From Sphingomonadales bacterium 12-68-11 (GTDB taxonomy: Bacteria; Pseudomonadota; Alphaproteobacteria; Sphingomonadales; Sphingomonadaceae): 64,000 bases of DNA. Positions 15,003-24,771 of the stretch are shown here, piece after piece. Within the stretch, counting starts at the first letter, position 1. Each line of letters begins with the position of its first letter. A program made the translations under genes and the position numbers. The notes beneath the pieces were generated by a model. The model had not been told where the DNA came from. It did not search any database and worked only from the letters and a program-made list of their open reading frames with translations. The DNA lies in NCBI GenBank assembly GCA_002279825.1, contig NCCV01000004.1, forward strand, positions 1 through 64,000, given 5' to 3'.

Positions 15003-17501
15003 ATGACAACCGCCAATCCCACGCCGACCCAAGGAACCTTCGGCTCGCCGCCAGGAGGGGGAGAGTGCGCCAGGCTGATCCTTCAGCACGATTGGACAGC
15101 GACTCCGCTCGGGCCGATCGCGAACTGGCCGCAAAGCCTGGTGACTGCCACCGCCATGATGCTGGCCTCGCCGGTGCCGATGGTCATGCTGTGGGGCGCG
15201 GATGGATACATGCTCTACAACGACGCCTACTCCGTGTTCGCGGGCGGGCGGCATCCCCGGCTGCTGGGTTCGAAAGTTCGGGAGGGCTGGCCGGAAGTCG
15301 CCGATTTCAACGACAACGTGATGAAGGTCGGTCTGGCCGGCGGTGTGCTCTCGTACCGGGACCAGGAACTGACTCTTTTTCGGGAGGGCGTCCCCGAACA
15401 AGTCTGGATGAATCTGGACTATTCGCCTGTGCCCGACGAATCCGGCGCGCCGGCGGGAGTCCTGTGTATCTTGCAGGAAACCACCGAGCGCATGGCGGCC
15501 GAGCGGCAGCGGTCGGAGGCCGAAGCCTCGCTGCGAGCGGAAACCGAACGCGTGCAACTGGCGCTCGACGCGGGGGCCATCGTGGGCACCTGGGTATGGG
15601 ATGTGGCCGCCGACCGGCTCACCTCGGACGAGCGCTTCGCGCGTTCGTTTGGCCTGGACATCGAACTTTGCCGGACCGGATTGCCGCTCGACCGTGTCAT
15701 GGCCCCGATTCACGACGACGATAGAGCGCTTGTCGCGGAGACGATCGCACAGGCGGTTGCGCAAGGCGGCCCTTACCGATGCGAATACCGCGTGCGCCAG
15801 CCCGATGGCGCTTACTACTGGGTAGAAGCCAACGGCCGGGTCGAGCTTGATACCGATGGAAAGGCCGCGCGCTTCCCGGGCGTGCTCCTCGACATCGAGC
15901 AGCGGCAAGCGGCCGCCGCCGCATTGCGAGAGAGCGAGGCCCGCTATCGCACGTTGTTTGAATCGATCGAATCCGGATTCTGCGTCGTCGAGGTCGATTT
16001 GCCCGGCGATGCGGGCCGGATCGACTATCGCGTGCTCGAAGCTAACCCGGCCTTCTACGAGCATACGGGCTTCCGCGAAGCCATAGTCGGCAAATGGCTC
16101 CGCGAAGCCGCGCCGGCGCTCGAGGAGCATTGGTACGAGATCTATGGGAGGGTCGCGCGCACCGGAATGCCCGAGCGGCTCGAACAGGGTTCCGAGATGC
16201 TCGGCCGCTGGTTCGACGTCTACGCATTCCGCGTCGGTGCGCCGGAACATTGCCGGGTCGCAATCCTGTTCAATGACATTTCAGCGCGTCGGGCCGCCGA
16301 AGATGCCCTGCGTGACTTGAACGATACCCTCGAGAAGCGCGTCGCGGAGCGGTCCGCCGAACTGGAGCAGGCGCACGAACAGCTCCGCCAGAGTCAGAAG
16401 CTCGAGGCGATGGGCCAATTGACCGGGGGCGTCGCGCACGACTTCAACAATCTGCTCACCCCCATCGTCGCGGTCCTCGACCGGTTGCAACGCCAGGGTC
16501 TCGGCGGCGAGCGCGAGCAGCGCCTGATCGCTGGCGCAATGCAATCGGCTGAGCGGGCCAAGACGCTCGTTCAGCGCCTGCTCGCGATCGCCAGGCGGCA
16601 ACCGCTGCGGCCGGTGGCCGTCGATGTGAGCGCGTTGATCGCGGAGATGACGGACCTGCTCGCAAGCACCACCGGCCCCCAGATCAGCCTCGTCATCGCG
16701 GTCGCGGATCGCTTGCCGCCCGCGCTCGCGGACCCGAATCAGCTCGAGATGGCAATCCTCAATCTCGCGGTGAATGCGCGCGATGCCATGCCTAACGGCG
16801 GGACTTTGCGCATTTCGGCGGGTCTCGAAGTTGTTGCTCCAGGCGAGCGGGCCGACCTCCCGGCGGGCGAGTATGTCCGGCTCGCAGTGGCGGACACCGG
16901 CACCGGGATGGATGAGGCAACCTTGCGCAGGGCGGCCGAACCGTTCTTTTCCACCAAGGAAGTAGGCAAGGGCACGGGGCTTGGCTTGTCGATGGTGCAT
17001 GGGCTCGTCACCCAGCTAAGCGGGGCGCTTTCGATCGGGAGCGCTGCCGGGATCGGGACAAACGTCGACCTGTGGTTGCCGACCGGGGAGGCGCCCGAAA
17101 GCGCGACCGCCGCCGATCCAGGCAATTTGGTGAAGGGAGAGGGCCTCGGAACTGCGCTGCTGGTCGATGACGAAGATCTCGTTCGCGCCAGCACGGCCGA
17201 CATGCTGACCGAACTCGGCTACACGGTTACCGAAGCATCGAGCGCTGAACAAGCGCTTGAGCTGCTGGAACGCGGTTTCCGGCCTGATGTGCTCGTCACC
17301 GATCACTTGATGCCGGGTATGAATGGCACGGATCTGGCGCTCGCGTTGCAGGCCGAGCAGCCGAAGCTGCGGGTCTTGGTCGTTTCGGGATACCTGGACC
17401 AAGTGGAAAGGGCTGCGCCGCACCTGCCGCAACTCACCAAGCCCTTCCGGATCCACCAGTTGGCCGCCGCGCTGGCCGGTGAGCCGGGCGCCGAGCCATG
17501 A
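15003..17501 (+). CDS. Cytosolic PAS-domain hybrid histidine kinase
   Basis: An 832-residue sensor kinase with its own receiver. Order: an N-terminal PAS-like domain (about 25-155, ending in GVLCILQETTERMA), a second PAS/PAC (about 180-300, ending FPGVLLDIEQRQ), a third (about 305-430), a coiled coil, HisKA with the phosphorylated His479 (GGVAHDFNNLLTPI), an ATPase domain with DTGTGMDEATL and GKGTGLGLSMVHG, and a receiver with Asp767 (VTDHLMPGMNG) and the conserved Lys in TKPF. No membrane segment and no LOV cysteine motif are seen, so the signal is probably internal. No DNA-binding partner is adjacent. Confidence 0.9.
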   Translation: MTTANPTPTQGTFGSPPGGGECARLILQHDWTATPLGPIANWPQSLVTATAMMLASPVPMVMLWGADGYMLYNDAYSVFAGGRHPRLLGSKVREGWPEVADFNDNVMKVGLAGGVLSYRDQELTLFREGVPEQVWMNLDYSPVPDESGAPAGVLCILQETTERMAAERQRSEAEASLRAETERVQLALDAGAIVGTWVWDVAADRLTSDERFARSFGLDIELCRTGLPLDRVMAPIHDDDRALVAETIAQAVAQGGPYRCEYRVRQPDGAYYWVEANGRVELDTDGKAARFPGVLLDIEQRQAAAAALRESEARYRTLFESIESGFCVVEVDLPGDAGRIDYRVLEANPAFYEHTGFREAIVGKWLREAAPALEEHWYEIYGRVARTGMPERLEQGSEMLGRWFDVYAFRVGAPEHCRVAILFNDISARRAAEDALRDLNDTLEKRVAERSAELEQAHEQLRQSQKLEAMGQLTGGVAHDFNNLLTPIVAVLDRLQRQGLGGEREQRLIAGAMQSAERAKTLVQRLLAIARRQPLRPVAVDVSALIAEMTDLLASTTGPQISLVIAVADRLPPALADPNQLEMAILNLAVNARDAMPNGGTLRISAGLEVVAPGERADLPAGEYVRLAVADTGTGMDEATLRRAAEPFFSTKEVGKGTGLGLSMVHGLVTQLSGALSIGSAAGIGTNVDLWLPTGEAPESATAADPGNLVKGEGLGTALLVDDEDLVRASTADMLTELGYTVTEASSAEQALELLERGFRPDVLVTDHLMPGMNGTDLALALQAEQPKLRVLVVSGYLDQVERAAPHLPQLTKPFRIHQLAAALAGEPGAEP

Positions 17502-17545
17502 TCGCGGCACGCTGATTCCGCACGTCCAGTGGAGACAAGCTGCGA

Positions 17546-18460
17546 TCAGACTGACAGCACCGAAGGACGACGTGTGGACAGCGATGCCAGCGCGATGGCG
17601 CCGAGCGGGCCGGCGCGCGCGCCGAGGCTGGCGATACCGATCAATTGGCCGGCGTTCCGCAGCGTGAGGTAAGGCAAGTAGGCGCCGTACCGCTCGACGA
17701 CCAGTCCGCGCGCCCGGTCAATCACGCCCTGCCGGGCGAGAGCGACGCTGCCGCCCAGCAGGATGCGCTGGGGGCTCGCGGCGAGCAACAGGGCTCCGAA
17801 CAGTTCGGCGATGTCCGAGGCCACGTAAGCCCATCGCGGATCGTCGTCGGGAATCGCCGACGGGGATTGGGCGAAACGCGCCGCCAGGGCCGGCCCGCTG
17901 ACCAGCCCTTCGATGCAATCGCCGTGGAACGGACATGCCCCCGCGAACGAATCTCCAGGTGCCCGGCGCAAGCGGAGATGGCCGATCTCGGGATGCATGG
18001 CGCCATGCACACAGGCGCCGCCGATCACCAGTCCGCCGCCGACTCCGGTGCCGATGGTGAGGTAGCAGACGCTGTCGCAGCCTTGCCCGGCGCCCCACAT
18101 GTACTCGGCTAGCGCCGCGCCGTTCACGTCGGTGTCGATGCGCCACGGGATCGCGAGGCCGAGCGTGAGGGCCTCGGCAACGCGGGCCCCGCTCCAGCCC
18201 GGCTTGGGCGTGGCCAAGATCGAGCCGAAGCCCGGCGTCGAGCAATCCAGTTGCAGAGGGCCGAACGATGCGATCCCGAGGCCCGCCAGCGGTTCGGCGC
18301 GGTCCCACGCCAGCAACTGGCCATTGAGTTCAGCCAAGGTCGAGTGCGGATCGCGGGTCGCGATACTTGCCTCAGCGACGATCTCGTGCCCCTCGGCCAG
18401 GACTGCGATCGATTTGGTGCCGCCCAGTTCGATGCCGGCGAGGCGCGGCGGCGGGGTCAT
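17546..18460 (-). CDS. ROK-family sugar kinase, probable fructokinase
   Basis: A 304-residue ROK kinase. The ATP-binding block AGIELGGTKSIAVL is at the N terminus, RIDTDVNGAALAEYMWGAG holds the catalytic aspartate, and LTIGTGVGGGLVIGG and HPEIGHLRLRR follow. The His/Cys set in GHLRLRR...CPFHGDCIEGL forms the structural zinc site of ROK kinases, and the EGLVSGPAL form is typical of fructokinases (Mak/GmuE type). It starts 1 base after the GH68 stop (TGACATG), so both are one operon: the GH68 enzyme frees fructose and this kinase phosphorylates it. Confidence 0.85.
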   Translation of the reverse strand: MTPPPRLAGIELGGTKSIAVLAEGHEIVAEASIATRDPHSTLAELNGQLLAWDRAEPLAGLGIASFGPLQLDCSTPGFGSILATPKPGWSGARVAEALTLGLAIPWRIDTDVNGAALAEYMWGAGQGCDSVCYLTIGTGVGGGLVIGGACVHGAMHPEIGHLRLRRAPGDSFAGACPFHGDCIEGLVSGPALAARFAQSPSAIPDDDPRWAYVASDIAELFGALLLAASPQRILLGGSVALARQGVIDRARGLVVERYGAYLPYLTLRNAGQLIGIASLGARAGPLGAIALASLSTRRPSVLSV

Positions 18461-18461
18461 G

Positions 18462-19679
18462 TCAGCCGCGCAGTCCGCCGCGCTCGCCGTCCAGCCAGAG
18501 CTGCAGCAGGGGTGCGAACGTTCCGGCGAAGCGGGGTTTCTCGGCGGAATCCGCGCCGCGACCCCAGTCGTCGATAAAGCTCATCACGCGCAGGTCGGGC
18601 AGGACCAGCCAGCTATAGGCCTGGCGCGGCGCCTGCGGGGGATTGGCGAACACGAGCCCCGAGCCATTCATGGGCCGCCATGACCCTTCCAGCGATTCTG
18701 CGACCATGCCGTAGAGCCCGGTCGGCCCGGTGGGACCCGCCGGGTCGAAGACATGGCGCTGTGTCGACCAGAGCAGATAGTAGAGCCCGCCGTGCATCAC
18801 GACATGCGGCCGCTCGAGCTCGTTGTTAAGCCCGTCCGCGCTGATCAACGGGGGCAGGACTTGCCAAGTAGCCGCATCGCCCGGCGCCGCAACCGCCGCG
18901 CCGACGACGCCGTTGAAGGCCGATCGCGAACCGGCGGCCGAGCCTGCGAAGAACAGGTAATCGCGGCCAGTCGCAGGATCGCGGAAGAAGGCGGGGTCGC
19001 GAAACGCCTTGATCGTGCCGACCCCTGCGTCGCCGGCTTTGCTGTCCATGTAATATCTGCCGTCGCGCACGACGACTTCGCGCAAATCCCGCCACCCGGC
19101 GAGCCGGTAGGAGCCGGTTTCGTGCTCGATCGCGGCGGACGCCGCGAAGATGCGTTGCTCGAACCTCAGCTCGGTTTCTCCGCGGCGGCCGGTTGCAGTG
19201 AAGTAGAGCACCAGGTGCGATCGATCAGGGGCCAGCACGGCCGATCCGGACCATTCGCGGCTGCCGGGCGAGAACCCGTCGGGCATGGCCGGCCCATGAT
19301 GGTGCCAAAACCTGCCGTCGTGCGACAGGAGGTGAATGCGTGCGTGACCGTGGCGTTCGTCGGGATCGTCGAAGCGCGAGGCGCCGAGCGCCATCCACAG
19401 CGTGTCGCCGCTCGGCAAAACGGCGGGCGAACCGTCGATCTCCTGCACCGGCCAGGAGTCCCAGAAGTCCACCTGCTGGCTCGCCCTGACGATGTCGACG
19501 TCCGCCAGCACCGGGGCAAAGGCACTGCTCGCCTGGATCCGAGCGACATGGGCGGCCGTCCAACGCACCGGGCGTTCGCTTTCGGGAGTGCGTAACGGAT
19601 GAGGGGTCAAAGCTGCGACGGTCCCTTCGTTCGCACCGCCGGGCCGCGTCCCGAACCCGCCGGAATTCTTGCTATGCAC
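18462..19679 (-). CDS. GH68 enzyme (levansucrase / beta-fructofuranosidase)
   Basis: A 405-residue GH68 five-bladed propeller acting on sucrose, either hydrolysing it or building fructan. The catalytic triad is intact: nucleophile in DFWDSWPVQ, transition-state aspartate in AFRDPAFF, and acid/base glutamate in NELERPHVV; QAYSW is also a family block. No signal peptide is visible, as in Zymomonas enzymes that leave by other routes, so it may work in the cytosol. The start is probably GTG 19679 behind AAGG, but the first 40 residues are poorly constrained. It is divergent from the esterase gene at 19806, with a LacI-type palindrome midway. Confidence 0.88.
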   Translation of the reverse strand: MHSKNSGGFGTRPGGANEGTVAALTPHPLRTPESERPVRWTAAHVARIQASSAFAPVLADVDIVRASQQVDFWDSWPVQEIDGSPAVLPSGDTLWMALGASRFDDPDERHGHARIHLLSHDGRFWHHHGPAMPDGFSPGSREWSGSAVLAPDRSHLVLYFTATGRRGETELRFEQRIFAASAAIEHETGSYRLAGWRDLREVVVRDGRYYMDSKAGDAGVGTIKAFRDPAFFRDPATGRDYLFFAGSAAGSRSAFNGVVGAAVAAPGDAATWQVLPPLISADGLNNELERPHVVMHGGLYYLLWSTQRHVFDPAGPTGPTGLYGMVAESLEGSWRPMNGSGLVFANPPQAPRQAYSWLVLPDLRVMSFIDDWGRGADSAEKPRFAGTFAPLLQLWLDGERGGLRG

Positions 19680-19737
19680 TACGTCGACCTTGCTGCAGAC
19701 TGGCCTGCGATTGCCCTAAGGCAAGGCGTTAGCTCGG

Positions 19738-19749
19738 GCAATCGATTGC
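19738..19749. promoter_or_regulatory. Putative LacI-family operator
   Basis: GCAATCGATTGC is a perfect 12-bp palindrome with the central CG typical of LacI-family operators. It lies almost centrally (58 and 56 bases away) between the divergent starts of the GH68 gene and the esterase gene. The same word recurs at 24640, 25951, 26028 and 29219, each time in a regulatory gap of this locus. Confidence 0.7.
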
Positions 19750-19805
19750 ATTCGCAAGCTCATCGATTAGGGTCGCCGCCGGCCGAACCGGGGAGAAGAT
19801 CGTTC

Positions 19806-20864
19806 ATGGACCTGAGCAGGAGGCGTTTCTCGGCGCTTGTGGGCGGGGCATTCGTGGCGGCTGCCGTTCCGTTGGGCGCTTTCGGCCAATCGAGCCGGCA
19901 GGCCGTGGGCCCGGCGGAATACCTCGATCCCGAACTGCGCGCGGCGGCGCGGCAGATCCTGGCGTCCGGCGGGCTCAACTTGTCCGATACGGCGCTGCCC
20001 GAGATCCGGCGCGGCGCGGCGGTCGAAGCGCCGCTGGCCGGCATACCCGTGGCGGAGCGCCGCGTATCGGTCGGCCAAGGACATCCCGACGTGCTGGTGT
20101 TCGTGGTCAACGCCGATGCGGGTCGGGCCGGGCAGCGCGCCCGGCCGGCGATCCTCCACACCCACGGCGGTGGCCACGTGCTTGGCAGCGTGCGCGGCGA
20201 GCTGCGCTTTCTGCAACAGTTGGCGCGCGAGCTCGACTGCGTCGTAGTCAGCGTCGAGTATCGGCTGGCGCCGGAGACCCGCTACACCGGGTCGGTGGAG
20301 GACACTTATGCCGGCTTGCGCTGGATGCACGGCGCGGCCGAAGAGCTGGGTATCGACCGCGCCCGCATCGCCGTGATGGGTGAGAGCGCGGGAGGGACGC
20401 ATGCCGCCCTGCTGGCGATTGCCGCGCGCGATCGCGGCGAGGTGCCGGTGTGCTTCCAGTGCCTGGTCTATCCGATGCTCGACGACCGGACGGGGAGCAC
20501 GCGGCAGGTGCCCCCCTGGATCGGTGCGGTGCTGTGGGACCCGGCGGCCAATCGATATGGCTGGAGCGCGTTCCTCGGCACGCCGGCGGGCGGGCCCGGC
20601 GTGCCCGCTGCCGCAGTCCCCGCGCGGGTTGAAAACCTCGCGGGACTGCCTCCGGCCTGGATCGGTGTCGGCGGAGCCGATCTGTTCGTGCAGGAAGACA
20701 TCGCCTACGCCGAGCGCCTGACCGCGGCCGGGGTACCCACCGAACTGCTGGTGGTGCCGCGAGCGTTTCATGCCTTCGACCGGATCGTGCCGGAAGCGGA
20801 GGTCTCGCTGCGGTTCACCGAGGCCAAGATGGCGGCCTTGCGCCGAGCCTTCACCGGTGCCTGA
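19806..20864 (+). CDS. Tat-exported HSL-family esterase
   Basis: A 352-residue alpha/beta hydrolase of the hormone-sensitive-lipase group. The oxyanion motif is HTHGGGH, the nucleophile motif GESAGG, and the catalytic histidine is in AFHAFD with an acid in GGADLFVQED. The N terminus SRRRFSALVGGAFVAAAVP is a twin-arginine signal, so the folded enzyme is exported. Such enzymes cleave short acyl esters. Start ATG 19806 was chosen because an upstream in-frame extension to 19599 runs into the GH68 promoter. Its stop abuts that of the convergent MFS gene. Confidence 0.85.
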   Translation: MDLSRRRFSALVGGAFVAAAVPLGAFGQSSRQAVGPAEYLDPELRAAARQILASGGLNLSDTALPEIRRGAAVEAPLAGIPVAERRVSVGQGHPDVLVFVVNADAGRAGQRARPAILHTHGGGHVLGSVRGELRFLQQLARELDCVVVSVEYRLAPETRYTGSVEDTYAGLRWMHGAAEELGIDRARIAVMGESAGGTHAALLAIAARDRGEVPVCFQCLVYPMLDDRTGSTRQVPPWIGAVLWDPAANRYGWSAFLGTPAGGPGVPAAAVPARVENLAGLPPAWIGVGGADLFVQEDIAYAERLTAAGVPTELLVVPRAFHAFDRIVPEAEVSLRFTEAKMAALRRAFTGA

Positions 20865-22136
20865 TCATTCGGCGGGAGCGATCGCTTCCGGCAGCCGGTA
20901 ATCATCCGCGTCGCGCTGCGCCAGCCGGGCCGTGAAGGGCTGCCGCAGCGAGTTCCAGGCACATAGGGCCACCAGGAGCGTGGCGAAGACCGCGCCGAGA
21001 ATCACGCTGTAGACACTGTCGCCGAAGGCATCGCCCAGCGCGCCCATCGCCATCGGGGCGAACACCGCGCTGACGCAAGTGAAGAACAGCAGGAGGCCGG
21101 CGATCGACCCATGGCGCCCTTTGTCGAAGCAGCTGATGCCGGTCGAATTGAGGGTCGGGTAGAGTACCGACATGAACAGGCCCGTCGCGGGCAGGGCGAA
21201 TACGGCGGCATCGCGACCGCCGGCGACCGCGATCCAGAACAGCACGGCCATCGCCGCGCTGCACGCCAGCAGCACCGTGCTCCACGAGAACCGGCCCAGC
21301 AGCCACACTCCGAGAAAGCGGCCGGCGGCGCGCAGCACGAAGAATACCGAAACCGCATAGGCCGCGAGCGCGGTCCACGATCCGGAGTAGTCTGCGAGGT
21401 ACGTCGGCGCCCATACATAGATCGCGGCTTCTGCCGCGACGTACAGCATCAGCGCCGTACCGAAGAACAGCGCGGTGGGGTCGGCCGCGAGGCGGATCGC
21501 CTCGTCCGCGCGGGCCGGGGTCGTTCGCTCGATCACCGGACGGGGAAATCGTGCCAGCGCCGTGCCGGCGATCAGCAGACCGCACATCACGGCCGCGACC
21601 AGATAGACCCATTTCCAGCTTGCGCCGGTCTGCAGCAGGTAGGCGACGATGGCCGGTCCAATGATCGCACCGACCCCGAAGAAGCCTTCGATCAGGTTCA
21701 TCGTGCGGGCGTGCTCGCCGGTCGAGCGTGAGAGATCGCCGATCAGTGCCAGGGCACCCGCCTTGAAGATGCCGATCCCGAGCCCGGACACAAACAGCAG
21801 GGCAACGAAGAACGGGAAGTCATGCCCTGCCGCGAACAGCGCGGATCCCAGCGCGAACATCACCAGCCCGATCAAAATGGTGACTTTGCGGCCCAGCCGG
21901 TCAGCCAGGAAGCCGAGCGCAATCGCCGAGATCGCGATCCCCGACATGGTCGCGTACTGGAACGATCCGCCCGCGGTCAGGCCGAGCTCGAATTCGCGGA
22001 TCACTTCGGGGATCACCGTGCCCACCGAGTCGGTGGTCATGGCGAACATCGCGAACATGGCAAAGACCAGCGCCTTGAGCAGCCACGCACTGCCTGCCCT
22101 GCTCCGGCTGGCGTCCTGATCCGGCTTGCTGGCCAT
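20865..22136 (-). CDS. MFS transporter, probable sugar porter
   Basis: A 423-residue major-facilitator protein with twelve hydrophobic segments. The loop 2-3 signature is FLADRLGRKVTILIG. Acidic residues early in helix 1-2 and the general outline recall the sugar:proton symporters of the FGHS/FucP side of the superfamily, but the substrate is not determined by sequence. The gene is the last of a minus-strand operon (ceramidase-like, esterase, transporter) behind the LacI-type palindrome at 24640, so a role in importing the sugar released by the hydrolases is likely. Confidence 0.85.
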   Translation of the reverse strand: MASKPDQDASRSRAGSAWLLKALVFAMFAMFAMTTDSVGTVIPEVIREFELGLTAGGSFQYATMSGIAISAIALGFLADRLGRKVTILIGLVMFALGSALFAAGHDFPFFVALLFVSGLGIGIFKAGALALIGDLSRSTGEHARTMNLIEGFFGVGAIIGPAIVAYLLQTGASWKWVYLVAAVMCGLLIAGTALARFPRPVIERTTPARADEAIRLAADPTALFFGTALMLYVAAEAAIYVWAPTYLADYSGSWTALAAYAVSVFFVLRAAGRFLGVWLLGRFSWSTVLLACSAAMAVLFWIAVAGGRDAAVFALPATGLFMSVLYPTLNSTGISCFDKGRHGSIAGLLLFFTCVSAVFAPMAMGALGDAFGDSVYSVILGAVFATLLVALCAWNSLRQPFTARLAQRDADDYRLPEAIAPAE

Positions 22137-22138
22137 GG

Positions 22139-23230
22139 CTATTTCTCCAGGTTGAGGTCGAAAAAGTCGGCCATGATTCGATAGGCTTCACGGGCTTCCG
22201 GAAGCTCCGAATTGTAGATGAACCCGTGGAACATGCCGTCCCAGCCGTGGAATGCGGACCGGCCGCCAGCCGCCGTCAGCTTGTTGTGCGAAGTCAGCGC
22301 CGCGCCGAACTCGAACGATCGAGTGCCGGTCACGAACAGCGTGGGCGGAAAGCTGGCGAGCAGTTCGGCGGAAGCCTGGGGATAGGCCAGCGGATCGTCG
22401 GGCGCGGCGGTATCGAGATAGACCATGCCGCTTCCGCCGCCGCCCACCGGACGCGGCCCGCTTGGTGCGGTGCGCGGCGGCAGCATCCCGTTCAGCGCGC
22501 CGGCAAGCGCCGCCGAATCTCCGCCGAAGAACCCCGAAAGCGAGGCGCAGAACACCCCGACCGCCCCGGGATCGGGCAAGTCGTGCGCTTTGAACCACGC
22601 CACCGATTGGGCTGCGAGCAGCCCGCCGGCGGAACAGCCGTAGATGCCGATGCTATCCGCCGAGTAGGTTTTCAGCAGCTCGCGATAGACCGCTGCGGCA
22701 TCCTCGCTGCCGGCGGGGAAGCGATGCTCGGGACCCATCCGGTAGTCGACCGAGACGACCTTGATCCGCATGATCGACGCGAGCGGGACCGATTCGACCA
22801 GCGACGCCGACCGCGCCCCGGTGACGAAGCCGCCGCCGTGCAAGTTGATCAGCACCCGCCCGACATTTTCGGTTGAGACGCCCTCCGCCGGCGTCACCAC
22901 ATCGGTCACGATCCCGCCGATCCGCTGCTCGGCGACGTCCACCGCATAGCGGCGGCGCATCGGCTCGAGGAAGGCGAACATGATACTGTCCTGCCGTTTG
23001 CGCTCCTCGGCAAGGTCCGGCACCGGCACGCCGAAGGGTTTGTCGAGAATCAGGTGCCGCAAATACTCGCGGCCTTCGGGGCTGGCGAGCGCCGGCAGAG
23101 GGACCCGCACGCCGTCCATCGTGACCGTTCCGTCCGCGGCGATGCGGCTGTCGGGCGCGCCTTGGGCCCAGGCGGCGCCCGCAACCCCGGCTGCGAAGAT
23201 TGCCAGCGCCGCCCGGCGCAAGGCACTCAC
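22139..23230 (-). CDS. Exported alpha/beta hydrolase (HSL/carboxylesterase type)
   Basis: A 363-residue esterase with a signal peptide (ending AAWAQ, about residue 22), oxyanion motif LHGGGF, nucleophile in GCSAGG, and a catalytic histidine in GMFHGF. VDYRMGPEHRFPAGSED is the block that follows the oxyanion loop in this group. The start is GTG 23230, overlapping the TGA of the ceramidase-like gene (GTGA), which gives translational coupling; the MFS gene starts 2 bases after its stop. The substrate is unknown but should be an acyl ester outside the cytosol. Confidence 0.85.
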   Translation of the reverse strand: MSALRRAALAIFAAGVAGAAWAQGAPDSRIAADGTVTMDGVRVPLPALASPEGREYLRHLILDKPFGVPVPDLAEERKRQDSIMFAFLEPMRRRYAVDVAEQRIGGIVTDVVTPAEGVSTENVGRVLINLHGGGFVTGARSASLVESVPLASIMRIKVVSVDYRMGPEHRFPAGSEDAAAVYRELLKTYSADSIGIYGCSAGGLLAAQSVAWFKAHDLPDPGAVGVFCASLSGFFGGDSAALAGALNGMLPPRTAPSGPRPVGGGGSGMVYLDTAAPDDPLAYPQASAELLASFPPTLFVTGTRSFEFGAALTSHNKLTAAGGRSAFHGWDGMFHGFIYNSELPEAREAYRIMADFFDLNLEK

Positions 23231-24615
23231 CGGCTGTTCGCCCAGACTTGACCGACCAGGCCGACAAGTCCCTCGACGATCGCCGTTTCGGCACAACCCG
23301 GCTTCAGGCGCGAGGACACGACTTCGAAGGTGTTCTGGGCATAGGCGGCATCGTTGGGAATATAGCCGGACCCCGCCATGCCGTTAGTCAACGTGGCCAT
23401 CATGGCGTTCTTCACCGGCACCGCGCGCTTGAAGCGCTGCGCGATCAGATTGAACACCTCGGCATTGACGCCGCCGATGACCACATCACCCAGCCGCAGC
23501 ACGCCAAGTTGGATCGCGATCGGATCGGCATCTTCGTAGGTTCCGGGAAAACCGGCCCGGCCCTGGTCGAGCCGCCTGCGGCCGGGGCACGTGACCGAGG
23601 TGGCCGCCCCGCCGATGAACGCGCCGGTTTGCGGGGCCTGCAACGAGGCGCGCATGACGTGCAGCACTTCTTCCCCCAGCATCAGGCCGAGTGCGCCGTT
23701 GACCTGCTTCTGCTGGTCGAGCAGCACCTTGACGCGGGGGTTGTCGCGGTCGAGCCCCTGGCCACCCGGCGGCATGGCGTTGGAGATATCCTCGCCGCGC
23801 GCCGCGTAATCGCGAACGCGGATTTCGCGCAAGTCGTAGGTCTGCTGGAAGAAGATCGGGTTCTGGTCTCCCGACGCCCCGCTCGACCAGACCGCGACGG
23901 CGCCGTTGCCCAGCGAGGACTCGATATAATTCGACGCAGCGCCGGGGATGTCGGCGCTGATCATGTCGAGGTTGCCGGTGATCACCGGGTGGACGGCGTA
24001 GTTGTAATAGACGGCGATCGGCTCGCCGCCGGGCGTCTCGAAGCGTAGCACGGCTACGGTCTTGTCGGACGGGCCTTCGTAGTTGGGGCCTTCCCACCAG
24101 CGGCGGGTCTTGGGGTCGATGATCGCGCGGTTCACGTTGATCCACGATTGACCGGTCCCGAACGCCATGCGGGCCGGCTGCAGCCCGTCCGCGGCCTGCT
24201 TGACCGCCGAGAACAGCCGCTCTTCGAAATCGCCGCCGCGCACGAATGGAGCGCTGTGCGTATGCGTGGCGGTCAGCATCAGGTTGACCGCGGGGATGCG
24301 GAGTTCGGACTCGGCGCGGGCGGTCAGCCGTTTCCAGACATCAGCGGAGAGCGCGCCCGCATCGACGGAGACCAGCGCGCCGCGGGCGGTGCCGTTGTCG
24401 ATCACGATCGCCCGCACGTTGAGCGGATCCAGCACGCCCCGGATGCCCGGCGGCATCGCGCTATTTGACGGCGTGATATCGACCTTGGCCGCGCCGACCT
24501 GCAAGCTGTTCTGCGCCAGCACCGGGAGCGCCGCCGTCATCGCGCCGAGCGCCCACAGTAGGGCTGCCAGCCGCGCCAGTCTATGCCACGCCGAAGCGCC
24601 GTTTCCGCCAGCCAT
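23227..24615 (-). CDS. Neutral/alkaline ceramidase-like exported hydrolase
   Basis: A 462-residue protein with a signal peptide (ending VLAQ, about residue 35) and the N-terminal domain of the neutral ceramidase family: AAKVDITPS, TATHTHSAP (zinc histidines), NYAVHPV and SGASGDQNP, the last matching the family's catalytic serine region. Real ceramidases are longer, with a C-terminal domain missing here, so it is better seen as a family member of unknown amide or ester specificity, as often found in carbohydrate loci. The start ATG 24615 is 25 bases from the operator at 24640. First gene of a three-gene operon. Confidence 0.75.
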   Translation of the reverse strand: MAGGNGASAWHRLARLAALLWALGAMTAALPVLAQNSLQVGAAKVDITPSNSAMPPGIRGVLDPLNVRAIVIDNGTARGALVSVDAGALSADVWKRLTARAESELRIPAVNLMLTATHTHSAPFVRGGDFEERLFSAVKQAADGLQPARMAFGTGQSWINVNRAIIDPKTRRWWEGPNYEGPSDKTVAVLRFETPGGEPIAVYYNYAVHPVITGNLDMISADIPGAASNYIESSLGNGAVAVWSSGASGDQNPIFFQQTYDLREIRVRDYAARGEDISNAMPPGGQGLDRDNPRVKVLLDQQKQVNGALGLMLGEEVLHVMRASLQAPQTGAFIGGAATSVTCPGRRRLDQGRAGFPGTYEDADPIAIQLGVLRLGDVVIGGVNAEVFNLIAQRFKRAVPVKNAMMATLTNGMAGSGYIPNDAAYAQNTFEVVSSRLKPGCAETAIVEGLVGLVGQVWANSR

Positions 24616-24639
24616 GCCGTCTCCCGCGATGCTTGTTCT

Positions 24640-24651
24640 GCAATCGATTGC
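24640..24651. promoter_or_regulatory. Putative LacI-family operator
   Basis: A second perfect copy of GCAATCGATTGC, 25 bases upstream of the ceramidase-like gene and 120 bases upstream of the divergent lacI-type gene. The position suits repression of the minus-strand operon and possibly autoregulation. Confidence 0.7.
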
Positions 24652-24771
24652 GCGATTCATAGAGCGCCGGCAGCCCGCTGGCAACTCGCGGCCGTAGCGC
24701 GCCGGGCGATTGGCCTTGACCCGGGGGGCGGCATCGCGTCGGATATCCGAGCTGTTTGGGTGCGGAGTGGA

